The position numbers and the translations under genes were made by a program. 64,000 nt of DNA. Origin: Gymnopilus junonius (Eukaryota; Basidiomycota; Agaricomycetes; Agaricales; Galerinaceae). The notes below the pieces were generated by a model. The model was not told where the DNA came from, made no database searches, and saw only the letters and a program-made list of their open reading frames with translations. Shown here piece by piece: positions 36,260 through 48,939 of this stretch. The first letter of the stretch is position 1. Each line of letters starts with the position of its first letter. Location: the NCBI GenBank assembly GCA_015501075.1, contig JADNYJ010000036.1, positions 186,001 through 250,000 on the forward strand, given 5' to 3'.

Positions 36260-37040
36260 TACGTGCTTGTATCCTTGATATAGACTTATAGATATGCAAT
36301 GAAGGAGAATTTCACGGCCATCGGAAACGTCAAATCTCGACGTTTTGGTGCGGCGTGCGATGATATTGTCGATGTTTATCTGAAGGCTCCGGCGTCTCAC
36401 GCGCGCGTTGCAGGTTGTTTGCAAGCCTTGCGTCGGCTTGACACCAGCTTCTTTCCATTTTGGCTCATAAAGTCGTTCGGCGGCTGCCCCCCAGCGGCTC
36501 ATCTTTCGCTCGAGCCTATTCTCCGGTGGAATCGCTGAAATATTTTACGCCGACGCCCACATATTTCCGTTTAGCGCTTAGCGCCCGTGCTCAACGCGCA
36601 ATTTTACTGCTGATTGATGACCTGCGCAGTGGCCTGCCCGTCTTGGCCGACCCGAGGTGTTACGTCCAAGTATGTAGTAAGTTCCGAACGAATGCTATTG
36701 ATGAAACAACTTCGAAGCGCGCTGCGTCTTGCAAAGTACCTGAGTAATAGGACAACGTGCGATGAAAGGATGACAGAGACGAAGACGAACAATTTTAATT
36801 TAGGAATTCAGCAAGGGCCTAGGAGACATGCCTTTGACGCGTGGCACGTGTGAGAGGTGATGGTATACAAGAGCAAATACCGCGTGTTGAACGCGTCGCA
36901 GTCTCGAGGCATTAAACGTTGTTCAGAGCCTTTTAGGCTTGCTCCTTTGAGGGTTTCTGAACCCATCATACAATCGTTCTATAACATTTGCTCCGACGGC
37001 CTATTCTCCTCCTAATAACCAGTCCAAATACAATACCCGA
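36260..37040. other. Intergenic region, no supported gene
   Basis: About 780 bp between VPS25 and the RING gene. A minus-strand frame at 36161-36502 starts MSRWGAAAERLYEPKWKEAG and runs antisense to the VPS25 end; a plus-strand frame covers 36460-36747. Neither shows a domain. The promoter of the RING gene should be close to 37041. Confidence 0.35.
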
Positions 37041-38411
37041 ATGCCTGTTGCTCACTGTCCAATTTGCTTCAATCATTTCCCCATCGGCGCCGACAAACCA
37101 GAAATCGTCATTTTCCCATGTGGTAAGCGTCTCGCAAGTCTGGAAGATGCTCTATTCGTATGTTAAATGAATGCTCACACTTCTTTTAATTCAATTCTGC
37201 TAAGGTCATGGGTACTGTAAAGAGTGCACGGGCACCTTGTTCGGAAGAGAGTCCAGGACAAAGTGTCCCCAATGCAGAACTACTATCCATAGAAGAGATG
37301 GCCACCCGGTCCATTTGGAACTGGTGGACTCCACGGCCCACTCATTTGGAGGCTTAATCGATGGCTTTAATCAAATGAATCATACTACACCTTTGGTCAG
37401 CGTCAGAAGAGCCAGCCAAAAGTTGAGCAGAGCTTTACAAGGACCGAAACCTGACGACGATGCCATAGTGTGTAGTGCCAGGTTTCTTTCATCGATTGCC
37501 TATTTATAAATTTCACGCTCCTTCTTCGTAGTCCGCGTTAGCGAGAGCAATCAACGGCTTCGAAGAGCGTAGCGTACCCTTGCATACAACGGTCCGAGGC
37601 CAAGAACAGGAAATCGATGGTTTACGGAAAAATCTGAACAGAAGTCACAGAGATCGTGATCAATTTGAAAGTAGAGCAAAGTCTCTCCAAGAGGAAGTTG
37701 ATCGATTGACAGCAGAGAGGAATGCCGCGATACGTGAGAGAGACGAAGCCATTCATCTTGCTGAAATCGCAAAGGATGACTTTGTTCAAAATCAGCAAAA
37801 GGCAGAGCATTACATGAAGCAAGCTGGTGAACTGGCCGCGGAAAATCACCGCTTCAAGGATCAACTCGACAGACATGTCAACAGTGTAAGTTCGACTCTA
37901 ATTTTCTGGGACGGTCATATATATAAATTGCACAGGCCCGATCTCAGAAGGAGAAGAACAAAAAACTTGCTAAGCAGGTTGAATCCTTGACAAAACAACT
38001 CGCGGACAGAGAACCTGTGTCAGATGCAACACACGTAAGTCTAGACGATAAAATGTTGAATGAACGTTGAATTTTAACCGCGTACGCCAGGGATATGATG
38101 GCGACTTTTCAACCAATGAACATTCCAGAGTTCATAGCAGTTTCTCTGTCTCGAGCACTTCCATACGCTCACCGAGTCGTCGTTCTCGTAACGACGAAAA
38201 CGAAATACCCATTGAACTTGATTTCGACGGTATGCCTCCTCCGACGTTTGCATCCGACTGGCAACTTCAAGGGTCAAGTGGTGGACTCCTTAGAAAACGA
38301 AATCCGAACGCCATCCGTCGAAATGCTGGTCCAATTGACCTCGACAGGAAGGGATACCCAACAAGACCGATACAGCTGGGGCCCAGAAACATCATCCGTA
38401 TCAGTCGATGA
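37041..38411 (+). CDS. RING-finger coiled-coil protein
   Basis: The start at 37041 gives MPVAHCPICFNHFPIGADKP. The ring is split by an intron (37123-37204) and completed by CGHGYCKECTGTLFG and KCPQCRTTIHRRDG (C3HC4). A linker with SVRRASQKLSRALQ leads into a coiled coil (GLRKNLNRSHRDRDQFESRA and EEVDRLTAERNAAIRERDEA). The final exon (from about 38090) reads GYDGDFSTNEHSRVHSSFSV and ends IIRISR at 38411. An E3 ligase role is by family only. Unlike the RING genes at 22 kb and 41 kb, the post-ring block is different, so it is a more distant relative. Splices at 37500-37530, 37886 and 38035 are consistent with GT-AG introns and no frame break is needed. Confidence 0.75.
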
Positions 38412-38635
38412 ACAACCTTCGATACCCATTTAGTTTTGCAGCTATTTTACCAATTTCGATGTATTTAATAGGGGCAATTCATCACTATTTGAGAGCATTC
38501 CCAGAACTCACGAAAATACCCGCAGGCATGATCTAGGTCATAGTTCCTCAGAAAAAAATTCATGCGCATATGTAAACATGCCATAAAGAATACATAGACA
38601 GCATGGACAAGACAGACGGAGTAGGCACAAATAGT

Positions 38636-39288
38636 TTATTTCTAAGCCAGGATATTAAACGCAGGTTAGAGAAATATGATCATAAATACGCACAAGGATG
38701 ATACCGTCGAAGCGCTGCTTGAACCAGGCCATCGTGTCCTCCTTCTTGATGCGGTGAGAGAAACCAATTCTCGTCCTTTGCTGCCTTCTCCTGGCTACCC
38801 GCAGACCGGGGCGACCCATCACGACGTAGAAGTCCATACCGAAGATACCGATGCCAGGGTCGTACCGGGCACCCAAATCGATGTGCTCCTGGATACCGAA
38901 GCCAAAGTTGCCAGTCTCCGAGAAGTTCTTGCGCCTCAACTCATACTCCTTCACCTTCAAACCACGCTCCAAGATCTCCTCAGCCTTGGGTCCACGGATT
39001 GTAACGTGCACAGCGATCTTCTCGTTACGACGGATACCGAATGTGCGGACGGTGTAGCGCGCTTTTGAGGTGACGGGTGTTTGGCCGGTAAGTTGTTCCA
39101 ACACCTTGGAAGCTCGGGTAAGACGATCTCCTGATTCACCAACGGAGATGTCTGCAGGAGAAACGGCAAGTGATTAGTCTCTGGCAAGAACTGGAAAGCC
39201 AGTAGGACGCACTGATGACGAGCTTCTCAATACGGGGCTCCTTCATGACATTGGTGGGAGTCGTTTTTGCTTCGGCCTGGACAATCAT
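38636..39288 (-). CDS. RPL11: 60S ribosomal protein uL5 (L11)
   Basis: The start at 39288 gives [20 protein letters not shown], continuing [23 protein letters not shown] across an intron. The core then reads [40 protein letters not shown] and [20 protein letters not shown], characteristic of L11 of the large subunit. It binds 5S rRNA and helps form the central protuberance. The last coding exon appears to be only AAA TAA (38636-38641), after an intron with a CTAAC branch point, giving the C-terminus DGIILK. Without that splice the frame would end with unrelated residues. Length (about 170 residues) is normal. It is convergent with the RING gene, the two stops being about 225 bp apart. Confidence 0.95.
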
Positions 39289-41041
39289 AGCTTCAGCATT
39301 GTCTCGAACAGCATAGAGAGAGTCTGCGCACTGACCATTTTGTTGAGGGGTGGTGGTTGGTCGCTGTTCCTACCTTGCTTGAAATGACTTTAGCCCTTGT
39401 TTGCGACGTCCGTGCCGTGGGTGGCTGAAACCTTATTTTAGTGCTCCTGCATAGCTACCGCAATTAGCCGTGATGCATTCAATCTCCGAGAGAACCCGTG
39501 CCTGCTCTTCTCATTTCTGAATCTTGTCAATGTCACTTCTCTGCCCGCCTGCTCTGACCGTCGTTACTCTTACTCAGATGAAAATTTTCTGATCGGCCAA
39601 AATTACCTCAGATTTGGCCTCCTGGAATTTCTCGCTCATCCTTGGTCCGGCCAACCTTCGCCCGGTTGCACAATGCACACAAATATCATACTCTTTCAAC
39701 ACTATAATATCTGGTCTCAAGCTTGACAAATCCGCGATGTTTCTGGAGGATAAGATCTCGTGTCTGCGGGTCAATAAATTGCCTCGTATATTGCGATAAT
39801 ATGATATTCGTTATATTCAATTTCAACCCAGCTGATCCATTCGCTCGCTGAGGATGTGGCCCTGAGTTACCGGATCTCAAGCCACGATTCCGGACCAAGC
39901 TAGTTAAGCAAATACGACCTCCTTGCGGGTATTCTGTCTCAAAATTACGCCTGAATGACGATAAGTTCAAGGTTATATCTGTATCATTTCATGAACTGGC
40001 TCGAAAGCTTACAGCCATTCAAATCTTTCTAGAATCCTGATCTGACCGTGAAAAAAATGCCCACAGTACGAATCTACTTACCCCATGCAACCATGTATGT
40101 AACCTAGAAGAAATTTCCGGGATGAGAAATTCCGAATTCGTGAATGTTAATATATCGTACTAGGAGGTTCCCCTCTTGATCTGAAGAAATCCGTGTCCTT
40201 GACACCGACGGAGCCCGGTCTCTGGTGCACTCAAGGGTCAACGGTTCTCCTGGACGAACGAACCCTCTCGTCAATTAGGGTAGGAAAAGTATGCGACTGA
40301 CGTGTAGTAGTAGTGCACCTATTCGCAGGTGTCGGAACCTCATGTGGGAGAGTGAAGGTCGGTGGAGATCATCTTCCGTTGTGGCTTGCCTAATTAGAGA
40401 TGATCTATGAGATGAACGCTGCGTCATGTTCTATTTATGACTTTGATGGCGGTCCAAACCAAACGATCTTCATCAGTCTCAAGAGTTAAGCGTGCAAATC
40501 TATTGGAGGGGCAGGGTTTTATCACAACTCGTTGCTTGTAACCAACTGATATGTTCTGAAAGTCTTATTGGTTCGAGTTTTAGTGTAAAACCATGCTGAC
40601 CGATTGCCTCTCAGATTTCCTATTCTGGAAGGCCCGGACGCGGTCTTTCAAAGTCTCCGACTGCCCTCGACCATTTAAGCAAGGTTTTAACGGCCAAGGA
40701 TCTGGTATTGAAATGTGCATCAGTGCAACATGCAAACTGGCGTAGATTGATTGCTTGCTTGGTGAGCCAGTCCGGACACGGCTCGACCGGAAATGAGACA
40801 AATCTGGATGTGGTCAAGGTCAACATAACTATACAACTCCAGCTCCTGTCCACGCCATGCAGGGATGTTTTAAATAAGACGGCTTGAGCGAAAAACTCTT
40901 TCTCGGCTTATCTCTCAGACATATCACGGATCGTATAAGACGCCACTACTCCCTCTCAGCTCGATTGCCCTCGCACCTCACTACGTTTACCAGCATTTGT
41001 ATTTCCCAGAGCCATCGGGATATATCATACTTTCTTCCAAC
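39289..41041. other. Intergenic region, no supported gene
   Basis: About 1.75 kb between the divergent uL5 and RING genes. The uL5 promoter lies at its left end. Short frames (39574-39774, 39686-39970, 40580-40853, 40884-41075) have no domain or splice support. I see no tRNA, snRNA or strong repeat. Confidence 0.45.
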
Positions 41042-41984
41042 ATGCTTTCATGCCGAATTTGCCTTGAAGAATTGAAGAGACCAGCCTGTCTTCCCTGCGG
41101 TAAGCGTTTTTCTGAAGTCATTTACTAACTATTCGCTGACTCTTTTCCAAGGCCATATTTTTTGCAGCGATTGTATCGTCAAGACAGTGAAAGCTGTGAA
41201 GCCTTACACACATATGCAGCCTTGTCCAATCTGTCGATCCCTCTACAATGTCGGTAAGTAAAATCCTCTATAAGAAATCCACCCTTTCCGGATAGTAATC
41301 AGCAGATATATAGCGCCCATTAATCTCAATGTCGTACCTCCAAACCTACGGCAATTCATTACCCCTAGCATCCGCAGGCTATACCTCGATGACATCCCAC
41401 CGCAAGAGGCTAACGACGCTAAACATCTTCCGGAAAGTCTTTCGTCGTCGTCGGAGCTTTCTCGTCTGCGCGCAGAGAATATCGCGCTCCGTAACAACTG
41501 CGCCATGTGGCGGAAGCGCGCAGAGGTACATGGAGCGGCCAATTTGAACTTGCTCAACTTCGTCCGAGCCATCCGCGATCAGGCAACCACCCTTTCCCGC
41601 GAAAGGCAGCAACTCGAGCAGCACTGCCGGGTACTCAAACGTAAAATTGAAGACGACCAGTTGAGTCTTTGCTTCCTGATCGATCGTGGTGATGCTTCTT
41701 GGCTTACCTCCTGCGTTAACAGAATCTCCCGGTCGGAGAGGGCTCTAGAGGAACTCTTTAGAAATAATGCCGCCTCAATTCAAGGGCCTGAAGTCCCGGA
41801 CCTTCTAGCGGACTCTCTTCTGTTTGCTCCGCCTACATTTCAGGGCCTTCCTGAGCGCTCCTCTCCTGGTCAGACCCCTCAGAGGCCTACACCCGTAGAC
41901 AATCTTTCTTGCCTTCCTTCCGACCGCGTGGATCCTGAAAGAACAGTCAAAAGGATGAAGATAGAACACCTCGTGACTTCCTAG
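41042..41984 (+). CDS. RING-finger coiled-coil protein
   Basis: The start at 41042 gives MLSCRICLEELKRPACLPCG. After an intron HIFCSDCIVKTVK and PCPICRSLYNV complete the ring (C3HC4). An intron near 41253-41308 joins YNV to APINLNVVPPNLRQFITPSI, a post-ring block shared with the RING gene at 22-23 kb. A coiled coil follows (RLRAENIALRNNCAMWRKRA and LSRERQQLEQHCRVLKRKIE). The end, ERTVKRMKIEHLVTS, carries a basic cluster. It is probably an E3 ligase. The two related genes sit about 18 kb apart on opposite strands, so they are dispersed duplicates. Frame is intact from about 41310 to 41984. Confidence 0.75.
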
Positions 41985-42571
41985 ATCATCATATGAAAGC
42001 ATCTAGACGAATCTCTTGACGCTGGGCCGAAGAGATAGAATTTGCCGCCCAACCCGACCATACCAGGTACGGCTTCAAGAATGAAGCCCAACGCAATACA
42101 TGGTCATACACCGGGAGTGGCGCATAACGTTCCTTTCTTCTATGTTTTTAATCACGGATGGATTGGCATGTGTACTGCCAGGCATGTAGGTTTTCTGGGA
42201 ATATTTTATTTCGTCTTTCATCTTCTATTCATCATTGGGATCATGGGCCACAGCATCTAACATCTGTATTTTATTCAATAAACTTTTTTTTTACAACATT
42301 TCATTCAGTCAGTCTAGGCTACGCTCGTCATTCCAACTTGTTGACCAGCCACTACTATCTTGGGTAAATGAGTGGGGTTGATGGAAGCGTCTAGGCCAGC
42401 CTCTCAATTCGCGTGGGTAAATGCCTTATTTGGAAAAGCCTCGAGGCTGACATCGGAATCGGCGCTTGGCATGGACTCTAATTCCCTCACCAACTCAGAT
42501 ATCGGGCTCGTCCTCCTCCGTTCATACCAGTAGTTATTCTTTATCACATCAAGCTGAATACTCATCGCTCA

Positions 42572-43644
42572 ATGATGCTGAGAACTGTTCCAGCTCCTGT
42601 ACCTTTCGATAATCCAGCCGCCGACGTTATCTTGCGATCATCCGACAAGGAGCCTGTCGACTTCCGAGTCTTCAAGCTGCTGCTGTCCCTTTCTTCTCCA
42701 TTTTTCTCAGAAATTTTCACTCTTCCTCAACCGAATAGTCCCTTACTGTTCTCAGACGAGCATGTGGACGGAGAAAGGATACCCGTGGTGCAGATGTCGG
42801 AGGATAAGGAAACATTACAGCTCCTATTGGGTTTTTGCATGCCGATTAGCGTTCATGAGACGCCTCGGTTCTCGTCGCTGCAGGAAATCCAGAAGGTTGC
42901 AGAGTCCGCTCTTAAATTTGAGATGGAGGGCATCTTGAAATATCTGAGAGGGGAGCTGTCTCATTACGTTTTATCGAAGCTCAGCCTGTTCGAGTATTCG
43001 CAATAGCATATCGGTATGGATGGGACGAGGAAGCCCGGAAAGCTGCACGGTACACCCTGCGACATCCTATTGACACACCCTTCTTTCCTGAGCTTGAGTT
43101 CATCTCAGGCGCGACTCTGCACAAGTTGAGAGATTATCATCGCCTATGCGGTGAAGTAGCGAGCTCGCGTGCACTTCTTCAACCAGCTCTCGCTGAACAC
43201 GATGACCACTGGACATGGATAACTTGTAAGCGTTGTCCGCAGGCATGGAATCCAGACCGCCGCTCGCGCAGTACTGTCTACGATTTTCTCGTGGGATATG
43301 ACACTCTGGAGACTGCCAAATTTCCCGACGCCCGGAAATGGTGGGCGGAGTGGGTCCGTGACGTTGCTAAAGAGCTGCGGGCGAGGCCTTGGGGCGAGAC
43401 GGTAAGGAAATGGGATCTTCTCAACAAAGCAGAAGAACGCGCAGCTACCTGCCTAAGCTGCGGCAAGCGCGCTCGTGAGGACCTAGAAGCATTTTCGTTA
43501 ATGCTTTCTGTTGCCATTGAGAAGGAAGTTTCCTCGGTTAGCCAATCACACTGCTCTAGAATTATTTTGCTCATTGACAAGCATCCTAGGTCGAACTCGA
43601 TCTGAGTTTCGACGATTGGAGCCAGTGTGACCCCGCAACTTGAA
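42572..43644 (+). CDS. BTB/POZ domain protein
   Basis: The start at 42572 or the next ATG gives MMLRTVPAPVPFDNPAADVI. A BTB fold follows (ADVILRSSDKEPVDFRVFKL, LLSLSSPFFSEIF), with the family's core D…H/F-like pattern. The downstream half reads VFAIAYRYGWDEEARKAARY, a helical repeat common in agaricomycete BTB proteins. Further on come a CxxC pair (TWITCKRCPQ) and CLSCGKRA, perhaps a zinc-binding site. The frame breaks near 42973, where one base appears to be missing (LIEAQPV region). A last intron near 43538-43589 joins to VELDLSFDDWSQCDPAT and the stop 43642-43644. BTB proteins often serve as Cul3 adaptors, but that is not shown here. Confidence 0.7.
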
Positions 43645-44290
43645 GCTTGGAAGATTCTTATACACGGCATTCTATGACGGAGACGTTTTGGAAAGCTGTG
43701 AATAATGGCACGCCCCAGTCAATGCAAACATTGCATTAATTCTCTAACTCAATGCATTTCCGGCCTGGCCGCAGCTCTGCCAAGTGAGTGTACATGATTT
43801 GAATGACTTGACAGTAATGAGTGCAAGTTGCAAGTCTTCCACGTCATTAGTAGTAAGCAGTACAGCGACATTAGTTTCGGACCTCGGCGGAAAACAATCA
43901 GAGATTATGGAAAGCTGGTTACCTTCAAGCCTCGTAGGACACCATTTATACATATTCAACGAGGCCTGAGTGTTAAATAAACTCGTTAGCAATGCTGCAT
44001 TTAAAGTGTCAAATAAGCGGCCAAGCCTTTTGAAGCCAAAAGGGCGGCGCAGTTGGTGAGCAGCGTGGGAATATCCGCGATCGCTCCCTTCAACACGCGG
44101 CACAGCCTCCGCAGGCTATCTTCGAGCTTCAAAATGGACCAGTTTCCAACTGTCATTACCCTCCTCCAACTTCCTTCGATATTTCCACAAAGATTTTTAA
44201 TACTCATATAGCGTTTCCTTTAACAGTACGTCTCGGCTTCTTACATCAATCAGCTTGCTGAAAAGGGAATCTTTTAGGAGCTGCCTTGAA
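43645..44290. other. Intergenic region
   Basis: About 650 bp between the BTB gene and the F-box gene. A minus-strand frame at 43744-44103 has no domain. It should contain the F-box gene promoter. Confidence 0.35.
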
Positions 44291-45962
44291 ATGTCAAACG
44301 AGGAAATTCACGGCCTTGCTCCTGATCAACCCTACATCGACGGCCTTCCTGATGAAATTCTTGAAGCAGTCTTCTTACTAAACACTGTCAAAGAATTTAT
44401 TGACCAAGAGCTGGTCCACGACCCGCATCAAACGACGATCTCGACAACGCTTGTTTGCAAGCGTTGGTATGATGTTGCGCACAATTTTTCACCCCTTTGG
44501 AGTCATGTCATCGATTACGAGCGTCACCCACCATGGTGGATTGAGGAATTGCTACGGCGTTCAAAGTCGTTTCCTATTGACGTGGGTGATGATTCGATAA
44601 TGGATCATGTCAGGCTTTTTAAGCCTCGCGGAAAGACTGTCCTATCTCATATTTTTCGCAACTCATCGCGTTTGAGGTCGATCAACTTGCATATAACTGT
44701 CTCGCCCTGGGAACTAATCTGCGAAGAATTTTTTCAGCATCCTGCTCCAGCGCTGGAGTACCTCAATCTAGTCACCTCCACGCCTTTCCCAGACTGTCTG
44801 TATCCTGGACCCCTATTCGCCCATGATGCCCCTCGACTCCGAAAATTTCATTTGCAAAGATGCCTCGTCGATTTTTCATCGCCTGCTCTTACCAATCTGA
44901 CTGAATTGTCAGTGCGAGATATACTGGCGCCTCCTATACTTTCAATGCGGAAGCCCGACCATCCTTTGAAGGTGGCACCTACTGTTAATGGATGGCTTCG
45001 CATATTGGAACAAATTCCTTCTCTTGTATATTTAATCTTGGGCGGCGCGATCCCCCACTCCACCAACGAAGAAATTCCGATATCAAAGGTCAATCTTTCC
45101 AATCTCCGTTTCCTGAGCGTTGCGGCACGATTTCCCGATGGCGCTGCGCTTCTTTCCCATCTTTCGATGCCACCTTCGTGTGGTATCCGACTTAGGTTCG
45201 CTCGTCCGAGATTTATATCCGGTACAGAAGGAACGGAACTATTATCGTTTCTCAGCGGCCGTCTCTCGTCTTGGCCAGATCAAACGCCCTCTCGTTACCT
45301 CCAGGCCAAGATTTTGAGTGGCGATAGAATACATTTCGGTAATTCGCGACGCATAGGACACATGTGGGACATGAAGGAATCTGCAATGTAGAAGAGCACG
45401 CTCTAACATCGTCCGACCCTCTCACTTCACTTGTCCTTTCTTTCGAAAGCACAGAGAAGACCAGCTATTTTTTCGAGCAGCTGCTTTCTTTATATGAGCC
45501 AACATACTCGACGACCACTTCTCTGGATCTGTGGGTCGACGAAGAGTTCGTTACGCCAACCACTGCCACCCCACATGGAGCACTTCCATTCCCATCGTTC
45601 GACATCCTTCATTCATTTTCTGCGGTCAAAAATCTTAACCTCCTCGAGCGATCGCCTCTTCACCTTCTTCCCCTCCTTCAAACGGCGTCCTTACCCAATC
45701 GCCCAATGCTTCCTTCCCTACGATCTCTTCGTTTAACTCGCACCAATTTCGAGGACCCACCACACGGTCTGCTTATTTTATTATCATTGCTTTCTTGATT
45801 TGGCGTACCCTGGCTCATGTGCCCCTCGGAGAACTGCATCTTATCGATTGTAAGATTGACCTGGAGACACAGGAAGCCCTTGCCCGCACAGGCAATGTGA
45901 GAATTACGCACGGAACCTTGCAAGTGACAGCAGAAGATGATTCCTCTGATGGTGAGATTTGA
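44291..45962 (+). CDS. F-box protein
   Basis: A start at 44291 (MSNEEIHGLAPDQPYIDGLP) fits best; an upstream in-frame ATG at 44255 adds 12 residues. The F-box reads GLPDEILEAVFLL then TLVCKRWYDVAHNFSPLWSH. The rest is a weakly repeated leucine-rich pattern (PALTNLTELSVRDI, NLSNLRFLSVAARF, MLPSLRSLRLTRTNFED). The frame changes near 45388 and near 45795, each fitting one lost base. Reading across them the tail continues SSDPLTSLVLSFESTEKTSY, then RTLAHVPLGELHLIDCKIDL to …DDSSDGEI at 45962. Such proteins are numerous in mushroom genomes and recruit substrates to SCF ubiquitin ligases. Substrate unknown. Confidence 0.7.
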
Positions 45963-46453
45963 GGCGCAGAAAATAGGCTTGTGTTGGTTATAGGAAAATA
46001 CTTAGCCATATCAATGTAGTGCGTTAATCCGTCAAAAGCGCAGACAAATTCCTTAACAACGGAATAATTTTTAGATCCAAGAGTTTTACATGCCTTTGGG
46101 TGGTCCGCCTTTTCATTCAAACCTGCCATACATAAATCAATCTTTTAATCTTTTACCTGTGCTCAGTTTAATACGGTGGTCGAATTTCGTTGTCAACTGT
46201 GCATGCATCAGTTGTCGTCAGACGAATTTCGATCCAGCTAAAAGTAACGCAAATGTGTGACGACAATCGTCTTCTGATGGATGGATGATTGCGAACAGCC
46301 TCCGCGTCAACTTGTTGAATCCAGGGATGGAGACTTGAGAAGATCATGATCGAGATCATGACACCTTGTTTGAATACATGATGGCTTACTTCTCCCTTTA
46401 GCTACATACTTTTACATCGTTTCTCGCTGGCTGCTCAGTGAGCACCTCCCGAT

Positions 46454-47899
46454 ATGCCAGCTTCGACAGCGCGGCAAGTCGTTATTGACGATAGCAACAC
46501 TCAACTCATTCAGTACTCCAGCGGCTGGCAACCGTACGCCAGTAATAATTTGGATGATCATGGGAATTTTGGACCGACGTTGGATTCGACCCTCCATGGT
46601 ACGAATACTAATGGAACCTTCGCATTCGATTTTTCAGGTGAGTAATTTAACTTTAATTTCTTCCGTCAGTGTTTAAGCTCCCTGGCGTTAAATAGGAACA
46701 GAAGTTTTCATCTTCGGGACTGTGTCCGGAGCGAATTCCGATCTTAGCTGGGAGTGTACTATCGACGACGATGTCAGTGCTGTTGTCGAAAATCTACCTG
46801 CCGGCGAATCCACTGAAAATAACTGGCTTTTATGCTGGGCACAAAACTTGACGGATGATCTCCATAGCCTCAAATTTTCCGTGAACACTCAACACGCGTT
46901 TTTCTTCGACTACCTGAGATATACCCATCCAATACTACCGACCTCAATGATGCTCTTGTCTTCGTCCTTACACAGATCCGGATATTGCCTATCAAGGCTT
47001 CTGGACCAACACCGACAATGCCACTATAACAAATACTGACGGCTCAAGTGCGACCGTCAAATTCACGGGTAAATACCAGATTTTGTACATCTCACTATAC
47101 ACAGGTTAAAGTTAACCATTTGCTACAAGGAATCAACGTACAGTGGTATGGAATACTCTCTCATGAGTTTTCAAACGCGAACTCACCAGCGTCATATTCA
47201 ATTGACGGTGGACCTGAATATCCCCTCGTTATTGATGGATCTCTGGGCGGACAGCAAGTCGAACTACTCAATCAGAGGGTTTTCGAGACACCGGTTCTCC
47301 CGTTCGGTCCCCACAATATTACTGTCCGTTTTGACAGTCCCTCTGGAACCTCCACTCCTTTGACCCTTACTCATTTGTTCATACAAAATGGAACTTTGAC
47401 CTCACCCGCCCCTTCATCAACCCTACCTGCTTCAACACCACCTTCAGCATCTTCATTGTCGCGGTCGGGCGTATCGAAGAAAACCAATGTTGCCGCCATA
47501 GTCGGCGGCTTGCTTGGTTCTTTGCTCTTTTTTTGTCTCCTGGCATTTATATTTTTCCAGTATCAGAAGCATAGAAATGCGAAGTGGAAACCCACTGTTT
47601 CAAACCCCTTTAGACACCGACGTTCGATTCCTCGTCCTATAGAAACAGCCAGTGTCTCTACTCTCAGCATTTTCGGCCCATCTGAAAATCCACCTCTACC
47701 TGTCTATCATCTAGGGAGCCAAAAACTCGACTGCCAACCGCAGTCAGGTGGATCCAGGCATGTACGGGAATCTCGTTTAACATCAGAACCTGTTAACCTG
47801 GACGAGAATGCCTCATACTACGGTGGATATCAAACATGGGGCCAAGCAAAGGCGCTGGAAGCTGCCGCTGGTTCGAGACAACGCGACTCCTACATATAA
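46454..47899 (+). CDS. Single-pass membrane protein with extracellular beta-domains
   Basis: The start at 46454 gives MPASTARQVVIDDSNTQLIQ. A domain typical of mushroom surface proteins follows (YSSGWQPYASNNLDDHGNF, TGTEVFIFGTVSG after an intron near 46639-46694). A second comparable domain reads TNTDGSSATVKFTG-INVQWYG. A Ser/Thr/Pro-rich stalk leads to the single membrane segment NVAAIVGGLLGSLLFFCLLA near 47490-47560, then a basic cytoplasmic tail ending AAAGSRQRDSYI. No classical signal peptide is visible at this start. Frame shifts of -1 near 46925 and 46972 must be bridged. Function unknown; a wall- or environment-sensing role is only a guess from topology. Confidence 0.65.
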
Positions 47900-48360
47900 C
47901 GGTTGGGAGCGAGCCTTGGCCGCTGAGCGGAACATTCAGACAGTTATGATCACCTACTTCTGGACATCTTTTCTTTGTTTCTGTTGCAAAGTTATCCGTA
48001 TCCTTTCCACATATCGTTATTATCCTTGTATTTATCTTAGTTATAAGTTGCGGTGTTTACGTACTATTTTTAGGAGGAAGCCCTGTGGTTTACACTCTGG
48101 TGGCCTAAAGCAATGCATTGAGATAAAGAGAGCAAAAACCCGGCAGGCAAGCTATAGACAAGAATATCCAACCACAGTGCTGGAGTCGGAGTTTATAAGA
48201 TGGTGTCAGTCCCAGTGAAACATAGTTGTTTCATAGGTCCAAACTTCCTCTCAACGTCCAGAGCGTTTCTTTTGCTGTTCCTATTCAAATATGTAGGAGT
48301 CTTCATCTGGTACAGCCTTGTGTTTCTATTGAAGCATATTATCAGAAACAGCCAACGAAG

Positions 48361-48939
48361 ATGAGTGTGGTCGTGGACGTTAGCCTTATTTTGTGCAGGT
48401 CAATTCAAAAGGTCTGTGGGGACCTGAAGGAGAAACAGGCGACCAAACGAGAAGCAAGGAAGGAAAGAGTTGAGCAGGGTGCAGAACAAAACACTTCAAA
48501 TCCTAAGACACGAAAGAGAAGACATCGAACGAAACACCAATTTGCTGTTGACCAATCAAGTGGAGAAGATGCCCTGCCCCTCGATCGACACCTCGGTATC
48601 AGCAGCGAAGCAAGGGCTACTGCTGAGGCTCGTGTTAACCGCGAGCAACAGAGGATCCTCGGACAAGAAGCGCAATCAGTCATGACCTTTCTATCTAGCC
48701 ACCGTGTTCGTCGGGTACATACCATCGCCGCAGAAGACGAAACAGCAGACCTCCCAGCATACGACCACACCGCATCGCGCTTGCCGTCTTATGAGCATGC
48801 TATAGCATCACCTACTGACAGATCCGCCGGTGCAGCCTGGCTTACAGACGCTAACTGTGATCTGGACAGAGGGCCTGAAAGGTGTTATGAAAACTGTGAA
48901 GCGAGAGATCGACTTTCGTTTCCGCCAGCGTATACTTAG
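48361..48939 (+). CDS. Hypothetical protein with PY-type motifs
   Basis: The start at 48361 (MSVVVDVSLILCRSIQKVCG) opens a basic, helical head with KEKQATKREARKERVEQ and RKRRHRTKHQF. Further on are LPAYDH, LPSYEH and a C-terminal FPPAYT, short PY/LPxY motifs that in other proteins bind WW domains of Nedd4/Rsp5-type ligases. I know of no family name. An in-frame ATG at 48226 would extend it by 45 residues. Single exon, no frame break. Confidence 0.45.
   Translation: MSVVVDVSLILCRSIQKVCGDLKEKQATKREARKERVEQGAEQNTSNPKTRKRRHRTKHQFAVDQSSGEDALPLDRHLGISSEARATAEARVNREQQRILGQEAQSVMTFLSSHRVRRVHTIAAEDETADLPAYDHTASRLPSYEHAIASPTDRSAGAAWLTDANCDLDRGPERCYENCEARDRLSFPPAYT

Noticed and set aside
36161..36502. 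Minus-strand frame starting MSRWGAAAERLYEPKW
   Set aside because: Overlaps the VPS25 end antisense and shows no recognisable family; kept only as a note.
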